Positions 6,232 to 13,309 of a stretch of 16,583 bases of DNA are shown in pieces. Position numbers and translations under genes: made by a program. Position 1 is the first letter of the stretch; every line of letters begins with the position of its first letter. This DNA is from an uncultured Lachnospiraceae bacterium. Its GTDB lineage: Bacteria; Bacillota_A; Clostridia; Lachnospirales; Lachnospiraceae. The DNA lies in the NCBI GenBank assembly GCA_905200565.1, contig CAJKKX010000011.1, positions 1 to 16,583 of the forward strand. Reading direction: 5' to 3'. The notes below the pieces were generated by a model. The model did not search any database and was not told the DNA's origin. It saw only the letters and a list, made by a program, of their open reading frames with translations.

Positions 6232-6305
6232 CGGTTTCCAAGTTACAATTTCATAAAAAAAGAAATGGCGTCTCTACTTTACCAGGGTGAGGGCGCTATT
6301 TTTTG
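6196..6305 (+). ncRNA. Putative antitoxin RNA, counter-transcript to the toxin mRNA
   Basis: An RNA of about 110 nt is predicted between the consensus promoter and the T-run after the hairpin at 6264-6300. Its 5' part can fold through GGAACCGG (6201-6208) with CCGGTTTCC (6231-6239). Its 3' half is complementary to the last codons and the 3' untranslated part of the minus-strand toxin message. It has no plausible coding frame with a ribosome site. The layout, with convergent transcripts sharing a terminator, is that of Fst/par-type type I systems. Existence of the RNA is inferred from the promoter and terminator only. Confidence 0.65.
6255..6304. terminator. Bidirectional terminator shared by toxin and antitoxin transcripts
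   Basis: AATGGCGTC (6264-6272) pairs with GGCGCTATT (6292-6300), with two G-T pairs. On + it is followed by a T-run (6299-6304); on - it is followed by seven T's (complement of A 6255-6261). The toxin stop codon (6296-6298) lies within the stem. Confidence 0.75.
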
Positions 6306-6379
6306 TGTTTTGAAACTAGCGTGATGACGGCACACAGCATGATGATAAAAGTGAATAGTTCACCGTATGTAACATACAT
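6296..6379 (-). CDS. Small hydrophobic peptide, probable holin-like type I toxin
   Basis: 27 residues starting MYVTYGELFTFIIML, followed by CAVITLV and ending SKHKK. One hydrophobic helix (about residues 8-22) lies between a short polar N-terminus and a basic KHKK tail. This is the layout of Hol_Tox/Fst/TxpA-type membrane toxins, and the VTY-x-x-L start resembles the putative holin-like toxin family. The start is ATG at 6377-6379 with AAAGGAG seven bases upstream (6387-6393). An upstream CTCCT can pair with AGGAG of that ribosome site (6399-6403 with 6387-6391, 7-nt loop), so translation may be gated. A strong convergent promoter produces an RNA overlapping its 3' end. Toxicity is inferred from size, hydropathy and context; the sequence does not prove it. 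An alternative is a regulatory or stray small membrane peptide. Confidence 0.7.
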   Translation of the reverse strand: MYVTYGELFTFIIMLCAVITLVSKHKK

Positions 6380-6402
6380 AGGCTGACTCCTTTCTGTGAG
6401 GA

Positions 6403-6446
6403 GGTGGCCAGTCATACGCCCTACCGGTTCCCGGTTAAGCATATTA
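6403..6446 (-). repeat. Right arm of the inverted repeat; toxin promoter/leader region
   Basis: Partner of 6186-6231. Read on the minus strand it gives TAATATGCTTAACC, then GGGAACCGGTAG, then CTGGCCACC. It would form the -10 region (TGTAAT, 6443-6448, or TAATAT, 6441-6446) and the 5' leader of the toxin message. No good -35 is visible, so the toxin promoter looks much weaker than the antitoxin one. The palindromes ACCGGT (6423-6428) and TGGCCA (6405-6410) are retained. Confidence 0.7.
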
Positions 6447-6510
6447 CATTTTCAAGGTGCTGGAGCTAAAAGCTATTTGGCGCTGAGCGACAAGAATTTT
6501 GCGGTGAGCT

Positions 6511-6526
6511 GCCGCAGATCTGCGGC
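6511..6526. repeat. Perfect 16-bp palindrome
   Basis: GCCGCAGATCTGCGGC equals its own reverse complement. It lies between the toxin cassette and an XRE remnant. It could be an operator or a cruciform-forming site; nothing nearby assigns it a role. Confidence 0.5.
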
Positions 6527-6529
6527 GGT

Positions 6530-6673
6530 CTATTGCCTGATCGGTGAAAAATAAAATTGATTTTTATAATCACTTTCATAATATGTCACATCTTCAAATA
6601 TTTCAGTGGGAGAGAAATCGTTCCAATCCATTACAAGTTCAGAAATTGCTACATCAAGCGCATTCGCCAAAAT
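6530..6673 (-). pseudogene. XRE-family regulator, C-terminal remnant
   Basis: The minus frame ending at TAG (6530-6532) reads ILANALDVAISELVMDWNDF, then a D/Y/E/F-rich tail ending FSPIRQ, 47 residues in all. ILANALDVAISEL is the end of a Cro/CI-type helix-turn-helix domain. A TAA in the same frame (6674-6676) lies directly upstream, and the recognition helices are absent, so this is a truncated remnant. The tail is probably original because it stays open to a clean stop. Confidence 0.6.
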
Positions 6674-6743
6674 TTATTGCAGCACCTTCTTTCAAGATGA
6701 ATATATCATAATACAAAAATTTTAACAAATAAAATATTGTTAA
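6674..6743. other. AT-rich junction between two gene remnants
   Basis: Seventy bases, mostly A and T, with stops in all frames, separate the minus-strand XRE remnant from the plus-strand helicase remnant. No gene, repeat or convincing promoter is seen. Confidence 0.4.
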
Positions 6744-6897
6744 GGTGTTGATATTCCGGATATTAATCAGGTCATTATGCTTCGGCCAACGGAATCGCCG
6801 ATTGTGTTTGTTCAAGTTGGGGAGAGGACTTCGAAAGGCAGGAGATAAGGAATATGTGGTGATATTGGATTTTATAGGGAATTTATTGACCAGATGA
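6744..6897 (+). pseudogene. SF2 helicase remnant (DUF3427-type), frameshifted
   Basis: The first frame (6744-6815) reads GVDIPDINQVIMLRPT, then ESPIVFVQ. After a frame change at 6816 the next frame (6817-6897) reads LGRGLRKAGDKEYVVILDF, then IGNLLTR and a stop. Together these are helicase motifs V and VI (GVDIPD...QLGRGLRK, including the arginine finger) of the DEAD/DEAH helicases that carry a DUF3427-type C-terminus. A TAA immediately precedes the homology (6741-6743). Everything N-terminal, including Walker A and the DEAH box, is missing, so the gene is dead. An intact NUDIX gene follows 160 bases later. Confidence 0.8.
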
Positions 6898-7023
6898 AGG
6901 TTTTGAGGGAGAATATGAAGAGGGAACAAGTCGACAAATTGTTTGTCATTGAGGAAATTGAAAGGAACATATGCACCACGAAGTGCGGGAAGATTTGCTG
7001 AACTATTTAAAGAGTACAGTTGA
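6849..7023 (+). pseudogene. Remnant of an unidentified gene, probably frameshifted
   Basis: One frame reads FYREFIDQMKVLRENMKREQ, then VDKLFVIEEIER, to about 6963. The +1 frame continues GTYAPRSAGRFAELFKEYS to TGA at 7021-7023. Both pieces have protein-like composition, and joining them needs one indel near 6963. The 5' part overlaps the helicase remnant in another frame, so a recombination junction may lie near 6880. I do not recognise the family. A minus-strand open frame over the same bases is the shadow of this stretch. Confidence 0.35.
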
Positions 7024-7057
7024 AACATAACATTTTACATACTACAGCGGAGGTTCT

Positions 7058-7489
7058 ATGAAAACAATCAAAGTAACGGCGGCAATTATCATTCACAACA
7101 ACAGAGTATTCGCAACCCAGCGGGGATACGGAGAATTTAAGGACGGCTGGGAGTTTCCGGGCGGAAAGGTGGAGGAGGGCGAAACGTCCCGGACTGCACT
7201 GGTGCGTGAAATCCGGGAGGAGTTGGATACGGAAATAGCAGTTGGCGAGCTTTTTGATACGGTGGAATATGATTATCCCGCATTTCATTTGTCAATGGAC
7301 TGTTTTCTCTGCAAGGTGGTGTCAGGAAAGCTGGTGCTGAAAGAACATGAAGATGCCAGATGGCTTTCCAGGGAGCAGTTGGACAGTGTGGACTGGCTTC
7401 CGGCGGATATCGGGCTGATTCGGAAGCTTGCGGAATATTTGCAGAGGAAGGAGAAAAAGCAGGATTTGGCAGATGGAAAGATCAATTAA
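7058..7489 (+). CDS. NUDIX (deoxy)nucleoside triphosphate pyrophosphohydrolase, MutT-like
   Basis: 143 residues, full length for the family. The NUDIX box runs from G36 to L56: GGKVEEGETSRTALVREIRE then EL. The metal-binding REIREE glutamates E51, E54 and E55 are all present. The usual glycine after them is D57 in an LDT sequence. The N-terminus KVTAAIIIHNNRVFATQRGY and the WEFPGGK lead-in are typical of MutT/NudG-type enzymes that hydrolyse modified or non-canonical (d)NTPs to monophosphates and pyrophosphate in the cytoplasm. The start is ATG 7058 with GCGGAGG a few bases upstream. It stands alone with its own terminator. Homologues often lie beside DUF3427-type helicases, and a helicase remnant lies just upstream, so it may be the survivor of a two-gene unit. 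Confidence 0.92.
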   Translation: MKTIKVTAAIIIHNNRVFATQRGYGEFKDGWEFPGGKVEEGETSRTALVREIREELDTEIAVGELFDTVEYDYPAFHLSMDCFLCKVVSGKLVLKEHEDARWLSREQLDSVDWLPADIGLIRKLAEYLQRKEKKQDLADGKIN

Positions 7490-7506
7490 ATATCAGGTAC
7501 AGGCAT

Positions 7507-7545
7507 TCCCGTCAGTTTGAATTTCCCCGCACTGACGGGATTTTT
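7507..7545 (+). terminator. Terminator of the NUDIX gene
   Basis: TCCCGTCAGT (7507-7516) and ACTGACGGGA (7531-7540) form a perfect 10-bp stem with a 14-nt loop, followed directly by five T's (7541-7545). Confidence 0.92.
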
Positions 7546-7659
7546 CGTGTAAAAATGCAGCAGAATGCGGATTTCCTCAGAGATGCGAAACAGCGTCTGT
7601 GAGAAGAGTTTTTTCACAGGCTTTTTATAGAATTTTAAGAAAAATTCCCCCCGGTTCTA

Positions 7660-7668
7660 TGTTAGAAT
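7660..7668 (+). promoter_or_regulatory. Possible extended -10 promoter of the ABC transporter operon
   Basis: TG-T-TAGAAT (7660-7668) fits an extended -10 element about 40 bases before the ATG at 7707. No good -35 is seen at the expected distance. Confidence 0.45.
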
Positions 7669-7706
7669 AAAAAACAGGAAAACTACAGCCAGATGGAGGA
7701 GCATAC

Positions 7707-8423
7707 ATGGAAAAACGGACAGAGGGCTTCGTAAGGATGGAGCGTGTGACGAAGATATATAAAATGGGAGAAGTGGAAATTCACGCTGTGGACGGGATTG
7801 ATTTTTCCATTCGGAAAGGCGAGTTTGTGATTGTAGTCGGGCCGAGCGGAGCCGGAAAGACGACGGTTTTGAATATTCTGGGAGGCATGGATACGGCAAC
7901 GGGAGGAAAAGTAATCGTGGACGGAGCCGATATTGCAAAATATTCCCAAAGGCGACTAACGGGGTATCGGAGGGACGACATCGGATTTGTATTCCAGTTT
8001 TATAATCTGGTGCCGAATCTGACAGCGAAGGAAAATGTCGAACTGGCGCTCCAGATTTGCAAAACCCCTCTGGACGCCCAGGAGGTTTTACAGGAAGTGG
8101 GGTTAAGCGACAGGCTGAATAACTTTCCGGCACAGCTTTCCGGCGGCGAACAGCAGAGAGTCTCTATCGCCAGGGCGCTGGCGAAAAATCCCAAGCTGCT
8201 TTTATGCGACGAGCCGACGGGAGCGTTGGACTACCAGACAGGAAAAGCCATTTTAAAGCTGCTTCAGGATATGTGCCGGGAAAAAGGGATGACAGTCATC
8301 GTGATTACGCATAACTCGGCGCTCACGCCTATGGCTGACCGGGTGATACGGATAAAAAACGGAAAGGTGTCCGAGACGTATGAGAACAGGGAGCCCCTTC
8401 CGGTAGAACAGATCGAATGGTAG
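7707..8423 (+). CDS. ABC transporter ATP-binding protein, MacB/LolD type
   Basis: 238 residues, full length. Walker A is GPSGAGKT (45-52), the Q-loop glutamine is Q97 in [18 protein letters not shown], the ABC signature is LSGGEQQ (144-150), Walker B is LLLCDEP (164-170) and the switch histidine is H202 in VITHN. The [12 protein letters not shown] motif is characteristic of the MacB/LolD/FtsE branch that powers FtsX-type permeases. These systems couple ATP hydrolysis to work outside the membrane (export, lipid or peptide handling) rather than classical import. The start is ATG 7707 with ATGGAGG upstream. The partner permease begins 40 bases after the stop. The substrate cannot be read from sequence. 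Confidence 0.95.
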   Translation: MEKRTEGFVRMERVTKIYKMGEVEIHAVDGIDFSIRKGEFVIVVGPSGAGKTTVLNILGGMDTATGGKVIVDGADIAKYSQRRLTGYRRDDIGFVFQFYNLVPNLTAKENVELALQICKTPLDAQEVLQEVGLSDRLNNFPAQLSGGEQQRVSIARALAKNPKLLLCDEPTGALDYQTGKAILKLLQDMCREKGMTVIVITHNSALTPMADRVIRIKNGKVSETYENREPLPVEQIEW

Positions 8424-8463
8424 ACATAATTCGTCCTGAACCTGGGACAGCTTGGAGGAAAAG

Positions 8464-11400
8464 ATGAGAAAACGTGCACTGAGAAAAGATTTTTTTATGG
8501 AGATCAGACGGAATCTGGGGCGGTTTGTTTCTATTTTTCTGATCGTGGCGCTGGGCGTTGCATTCTATTCTGGCATTCAGTCGGCGGCACCGGATATGCG
8601 GTACACGGGAGATGTGTATTTTGATGAAAACGGTCTGATGGATCTGAAGGTAATGGGAAGCATGGGCGTCACAAAAGAAGATGTGAAGATTCTGGAGGGC
8701 GTGGAAGGAATCGAGAAGGCCGAGCCTGGTTACATGACGGACGTCCTGCTGAAAAAGGAGGGGGAAAACGCAGTTTTTCATATGGAATCGCTTCTGCCTA
8801 CTCTGAATCAGGTGAGTGTGACCGAAGGACGACTCCCGGAAAAGGCGGGGGAGTGCCTGCTGGATGACAGGTATGCAAAGAGCAACGGCTATCAGCCCGG
8901 AGATGTTCTGGAAGTGGAGGAAAAGCTGGAGGAGGAAGAGGAGCCTGTTCTGCTAACCCATACTTACACCGTCACGGGGCTTGCCAGCAGCCCCGTCTAT
9001 ATTTCCTTTGAGAGAGGCAGTACGCAGCTTGGAAGCGGTGAGATCGCGGCGTTTGTCTATGTGACGGAAGAAAACTTCGATCTGGACGTTTATACACAGG
9101 TCTACCTGTCCGTTCAGGGCGCGAAGGAGCTGACAGCTTACACGGATCCCTATCGGGACACGGTGGAACAGGCGCGAAAAGAGGTAGAAGGGATACAGGA
9201 CGCCAGGTGCGAGGCCCGTTTTGGGGAAATCAAAGGGGAAGCCGGCGAAAGGCTTTCAGAGGCCAGGACGGAGCTGGCGGAGAAGAGAGCGGAAGCAGAT
9301 CAGAAACTGGCGGACGCCAAAGCGGAGATTGACGATGCGGACCGGAAGCTGTCAGACGGCAGAAAGGAACTGGCGGATGCAAAAAAAGAACTGGCGGACG
9401 GCAAGGCGGAGTTAGAGGAAAAACAGGCGGAGCTTGAAAAGGCGAAAAGGGAGCTTTCAGACGGACAGAGAAAGCTTGCGGATGCAAAGGGAGAGCTTAC
9501 CGCAAAGGAAAAGAGCTTTCAGGTACAGAAAAAAGACGCCCAGAAGGAAATTACAAACGGGAAAAAGCAGCTTCGCCAGGCCAGAAAAAAGGTAGAGAAA
9601 AGCGAAACAGAATTAAAGAAGAAAAAGGCTGAACTGGAAGAGGGAAGAAAGCAGCAGGAGGCCGGGAAAGCGGAGGCCGAAAAAGCGTCGCAGGAAATTT
9701 CGGCAGCGGTGGAAGCGGGACTTCTGACGGCGGAGGAAGCGGCACAAAAACAGCAGGAGGCAGCGGCGCAGCTTGCAAAGCTGGAAGCGGCAGGAGCGCA
9801 GATTGCTGAGGGAGAGAAACAGATCAGAGCAGGAGAAAAGGAGCTTTCCCGGTCGAAAAAGCAGATTGAGACGCAGGAAGCGAAGCTTGAAAAGGCAGAA
9901 AAAGAACTTGCAGACGGCGGGCGGCAGATCAAGGACGCATGGAAACAGCTTGCCAGTCAGGAAACGAAGCTTGCGGACGCACAGGAACAGATTCGTTCCG
10001 GGGAAACACAGATTTCGGAAGGATGGCAGAAAATCGCGGACGGGGAGCAGGAAATCCTGGATGCGGAGGCAGAGATCGCCGGGCATGAGAAGGAGCTTTC
10101 GGACGGAAAGAAAGAGTACGAGGAAGCCAGGAGGGAGGCGGCGGAAAAAATTGCCGAAGGAGAGGAGAAGATCGCGGATGCACAGAAGAAGATCGACGAC
10201 TTAAAGGCGCCAAAATGGTACATCAGCGACAGAGAGGATCTGACAGATTATAAAGGCTTTGGGGAAAACGCTGACCGCATGAGGAACATCGGAGAGGTAT
10301 TTCCGGTTCTGTTCTTTCTGGTGGCGGCTTTAATCAGCCTTACAACGATGACCAGAATGGTGGAGGAGCAGAGAACACAGATCGGGACGCTGAAAGCGCT
10401 GGGGTATGGAAAATTTTCCATTGCAGCCAAATATCTGGGCTATGCGCTGGCGGCCACCATTGGCGGAAGTATTTTTGGCGTGCTGTTGGGGGAAAAGATT
10501 TTGCCGTTTATCATTATTCACGCATATGGCATTCTGTACCACTACATACCGATACCAGGAATCCCCTATAACCTTCTGTTTGCCATGATTGCTTCGCTGG
10601 CGGCGGTATTTTGTACCCTGTTTGCGACGCTGTCTGCATGTTACCGGGAACTGTATGCCGCCCCGGCGGTTCTGATGCGCCCGCCAGCGCCAAAGCAGGG
10701 AAAAAGAGTGCTGCTGGAGCGCATCACAATTGTGTGGAAGCACCTGAATTTTACCTGGAAGTCTACCATACGAAACCTGTTTCGGTATAAGAAGCGGTTT
10801 TTCATGACGATTTTTGGCATTGGTGGCTGTATGGCGCTGCTTTTAGTGGGATACGGGCTGCGGGATTCCATCATGGATGTGGCGGTTCTTCAGTATGGAG
10901 AGCTTCAGACCTACGACGCCATGCTTCTGCTGGACGAGGAGGCGGATGACGGGGGGCAGGCCGAGCTTAAGGAATTTCTTGGAAAAGAGCCGGGCGTGCA
11001 GGCATATGACTTCTGGTATATGAAAAATCTGACGGCAAAGAACGGAGAGAACAGCAGAGAGCTTTATCTGGTGGCGCCGGAAAACGAAGAGAGATTTCCG
11101 GAATTTGTACATTTGCAGGACAGAAATACAAAAGAGAGTTTTGCAATTTCCGGAGAGGGAGTCGTACTGACGGAGAAAACGGCGAAGATGCTGGGAGTCT
11201 CGGCAGGCGGCACGATTTCCCTGGAAATTGAAAAAGGAATATGGTATGAGACGAAGGTAACGGCAGTCTGTGAAAATTATATGTATCATTACGCATATAT
11301 GACGCCGGACCTTTATGAAAAGCTGACGGGAAACAGGCCGGAATACAACTGCGCGGTTTATAATACCAAAGAAGCGGATGAGAGGGAAAAAGAAGAAATT

Positions 11401-11889
11401 GGAAGAAGGGCGCTTACCTGCGACGCGGCGCTGGGGATTACCTACTCGTCGAACTTTCAGGAGAGGCTGGATGATATGCTGGGAAGCCTGGACATTGTCA
11501 TTGTCGTGCTGATCGTATCAGCCGGGATGCTGGCGTTTGTCGTGCTTTATAACCTGAATAACATCAATATCAACGAGCGGAAAAGGGAGCTGGCGACACT
11601 GAAGGTTCTGGGATTTTACGATGGAGAAGTGGCGGCCTATGTCTACCGGGAAAATATTCTGCTCACCCTTCTGGGAGCGGCGCTTGGCTGTGTAATGGGA
11701 GCTATCCTGCACCGGTTTGTCATCGTGACCGTAGAGGTGGATGTCTGTATGTTTGGACGCAATATTAACCTTCCAAGTTTTCTGCTGGCGATTTTGTTTA
11801 CCGTGGGATTTTCTGCGGTCGTAAATTTCGTGATGTACTTTAAATTAAAGCGGATTGACATGGTAGAATCTTTAAAAAGCGTGGAGTAA
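8464..11889 (+). CDS. Giant FtsX/MacB-type ABC permease with long extracellular coiled coil
   Basis: 1141 residues. Membrane helix 1 covers about 21-40 after a basic N-terminus. A first extracellular domain reaches to about 257. Residues about 258-580 are a long heptad-like coiled coil built on repeats such as ELADAKKELADGKAELEE. A first FtsX domain with three helices lies around 611-730 (signature EEQRTQIGTLKALGYGKFS). After another helix near 780 and a second extracellular domain comes the second FtsX domain (NERKRELATLKVLGF, about 1010-1130) with three helices. Total about eight helices. It is the partner of the ATPase upstream. The frame opens at a TTG at 8452, but GGAGG (8454-8458) is the ribosome site for ATG 8464. 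The coiled coil may reach across the wall. Substrate unknown. Confidence 0.9.
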   Translation: MRKRALRKDFFMEIRRNLGRFVSIFLIVALGVAFYSGIQSAAPDMRYTGDVYFDENGLMDLKVMGSMGVTKEDVKILEGVEGIEKAEPGYMTDVLLKKEGENAVFHMESLLPTLNQVSVTEGRLPEKAGECLLDDRYAKSNGYQPGDVLEVEEKLEEEEEPVLLTHTYTVTGLASSPVYISFERGSTQLGSGEIAAFVYVTEENFDLDVYTQVYLSVQGAKELTAYTDPYRDTVEQARKEVEGIQDARCEARFGEIKGEAGERLSEARTELAEKRAEADQKLADAKAEIDDADRKLSDGRKELADAKKELADGKAELEEKQAELEKAKRELSDGQRKLADAKGELTAKEKSFQVQKKDAQKEITNGKKQLRQARKKVEKSETELKKKKAELEEGRKQQEAGKAEAEKASQEISAAVEAGLLTAEEAAQKQQEAAAQLAKLEAAGAQIAEGEKQIRAGEKELSRSKKQIETQEAKLEKAEKELADGGRQIKDAWKQLASQETKLADAQEQIRSGETQISEGWQKIADGEQEILDAEAEIAGHEKELSDGKKEYEEARREAAEKIAEGEEKIADAQKKIDDLKAPKWYISDREDLTDYKGFGENADRMRNIGEVFPVLFFLVAALISLTTMTRMVEEQRTQIGTLKALGYGKFSIAAKYLGYALAATIGGSIFGVLLGEKILPFIIIHAYGILYHYIPIPGIPYNLLFAMIASLAAVFCTLFATLSACYRELYAAPAVLMRPPAPKQGKRVLLERITIVWKHLNFTWKSTIRNLFRYKKRFFMTIFGIGGCMALLLVGYGLRDSIMDVAVLQYGELQTYDAMLLLDEEADDGGQAELKEFLGKEPGVQAYDFWYMKNLTAKNGENSRELYLVAPENEERFPEFVHLQDRNTKESFAISGEGVVLTEKTAKMLGVSAGGTISLEIEKGIWYETKVTAVCENYMYHYAYMTPDLYEKLTGNRPEYNCAVYNTKEADEREKEEIGRRALTCDAALGITYSSNFQERLDDMLGSLDIVIVVLIVSAGMLAFVVLYNLNNININERKRELATLKVLGFYDGEVAAYVYRENILLTLLGAALGCVMGAILHRFVIVTVEVDVCMFGRNINLPSFLLAILFTVGFSAVVNFVMYFKLKRIDMVESLKSVE

Positions 11890-11909
11890 TCAGTAAAGGA
11901 AAGAAGAAG

Positions 11910-13289
11910 ATGAATTTACCGAGTGCATTTACAGAAAAAATGAAAATGATTTTGGGAGCGGAGTATGAAAAGTTTCAGAAAAGCTATGAGGAGCCGAGAA
12001 ATTTCGGATTGCGTGTCAATACGGCAAAAATCAGTCCGGCGGAATTTAAAAAAATTGCCCCTTTTCATTTGACGGAAATCCCCTGGGTGGAAAACGGTTT
12101 TTATTATGAGGAGCAGGATTTTCCGTCCAGACATCCCTTTTATTATGCAGGGCTGTATTATTTACAGGAACCAAGCGCCATGACTCCGGCGTCAAGGCTT
12201 CCGGTAAGTCCGGGTGAGCGGGTGCTGGATTTGTGCGCGGCGCCCGGCGGAAAAGCGACGGAGCTGGGAGCGAGGCTTTTGGGAGAGGGACTTTTAGTGG
12301 CCAATGACGTCAGCGCATCAAGAGCCAGGGCGCTTCTGAAAAATATCGAGGTGTTTGGAATCCCCAATTCCTTTCTTTTAAATGAAGTTCCCTCGCATAT
12401 TTCAGATGAATTTGAAGAATATTTTGATAAAATTCTGGTGGACGCTCCCTGTTCCGGGGAGGGGATGTTCCGCAAGGATCCGGATGTGGCAAAGGCGTGG
12501 GACGCACAAAAGCCTCTGGCCTGCGCAAAGATTCAAAAAGACATTATCCTTCAGGCAGCCAGAATGCTGCGTCCCGGAGGAATGTTTCTCTACTCTACCT
12601 GTACTTTCTCGCCGGAGGAAAATGAACAGGTTATCGCTTATCTTTTAAAGGAGAGAAGCGACATGCGCCTGGAGAACATCGAGGGATATACAGGATTTTC
12701 CAAAGGCCGTCCGGAGCTGGCGGATGGAAATCCCGAACTGGAAAAATGCGTCCGTATCTGGCCGCATAAGATGGCCGGGGAAGGGCATTTTCTGGCGCTC
12801 TTAAAAAAGGAAGGGGAGGCGCTTCCTTCCAAAGACCGAAAAGAGAGGGTGAAGATTTCAAAGGCGGAGCGGAAGATTCTGGAAGAATTCTTTCAGGATG
12901 TGTCGGGAAGGATACAGGTAGACCAGATGGAAGTACGGAAAGGGCAGGCGTACTGGCGCTCCGGGTTTACAGACGAACCAAAAGGGCTTACTTTCCTGCG
13001 CAACGGACTGTATCTGGGGGAATTGAAAAAAGACCGGTTTGAGCCGGGACAGGCATTTGCCGCAGCGTTAAAAAAAGAAGAGTGCGCTTCGGTTCTGGAT
13101 TTTGATCCGATGGACGAACGTGTCATCCGCTATCTGAAAGGGGAAACGATTCTCGTGGACGATGTGCCTGTAAAACGGAAAAAAGGATGGCAGCTCGTAT
13201 GTGTCAGCGGTTACCCTCTCGGATGGGGAAAGCTGTCTGGCGGCGTGCTGAAAAATAAATATCTGGCAAGCTGGAGAATGAAACAGTAA
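11910..13289 (+). CDS. rsmF: RsmF-like rRNA (cytosine-C5) methyltransferase
   Basis: 459 residues. The SAM-binding motif VLDLCAAPGGKATELGARL is at about 105-123. The PC motif DAPCSGEGMFRKDP (C181) and the TC motif YSTCTFSPEENEQV (C231) are the two cysteines of the NOL1/NOP2/Sun RNA m5C mechanism, one attacking C6 of the cytosine and the other helping release. The C-terminus carries the RsmF-type PUA-like domain, ending SGYPLGWGKLSGGVLKNKY, which separates it from the shorter RsmB. Clostridial homologues are annotated as RsmF/YebU-type 16S rRNA methyltransferases; the exact site in this lineage is not certain. It begins 20 bases after the permease and ends 20 bases before cutC, consistent with one operon. 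Confidence 0.92.
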   Translation: MNLPSAFTEKMKMILGAEYEKFQKSYEEPRNFGLRVNTAKISPAEFKKIAPFHLTEIPWVENGFYYEEQDFPSRHPFYYAGLYYLQEPSAMTPASRLPVSPGERVLDLCAAPGGKATELGARLLGEGLLVANDVSASRARALLKNIEVFGIPNSFLLNEVPSHISDEFEEYFDKILVDAPCSGEGMFRKDPDVAKAWDAQKPLACAKIQKDIILQAARMLRPGGMFLYSTCTFSPEENEQVIAYLLKERSDMRLENIEGYTGFSKGRPELADGNPELEKCVRIWPHKMAGEGHFLALLKKEGEALPSKDRKERVKISKAERKILEEFFQDVSGRIQVDQMEVRKGQAYWRSGFTDEPKGLTFLRNGLYLGELKKDRFEPGQAFAAALKKEECASVLDFDPMDERVIRYLKGETILVDDVPVKRKKGWQLVCVSGYPLGWGKLSGGVLKNKYLASWRMKQ

Positions 13290-13309
13290 GAGGAAAGGAA
13301 GGAATTTTC

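Noticed and set aside
6654..7028. Minus-strand 124-codon open frame across the helicase and unknown remnants
   Set aside because: It has no ribosome site, and the plus strand over most of it encodes clear helicase motifs V and VI; the open frame is an antisense shadow.
7597..7619. Hairpin CTGTGA...TCACAG upstream of the ABC operon as an attenuator
   Set aside because: The stem is only six pairs and lies upstream of the likely promoter, so it is probably chance.
8452..8463. TTG start at 8452 for the permease
   Set aside because: GGAGG at 8454-8458 is the ribosome site for ATG 8464, so the TTG lies upstream of its own signal.
9221..10223. Many open frames of 60-157 codons in other frames of the permease
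   Set aside because: They coincide with the repetitive coiled-coil coding region, have no ribosome sites and show only K/R or S/A/F bias from the repeat.
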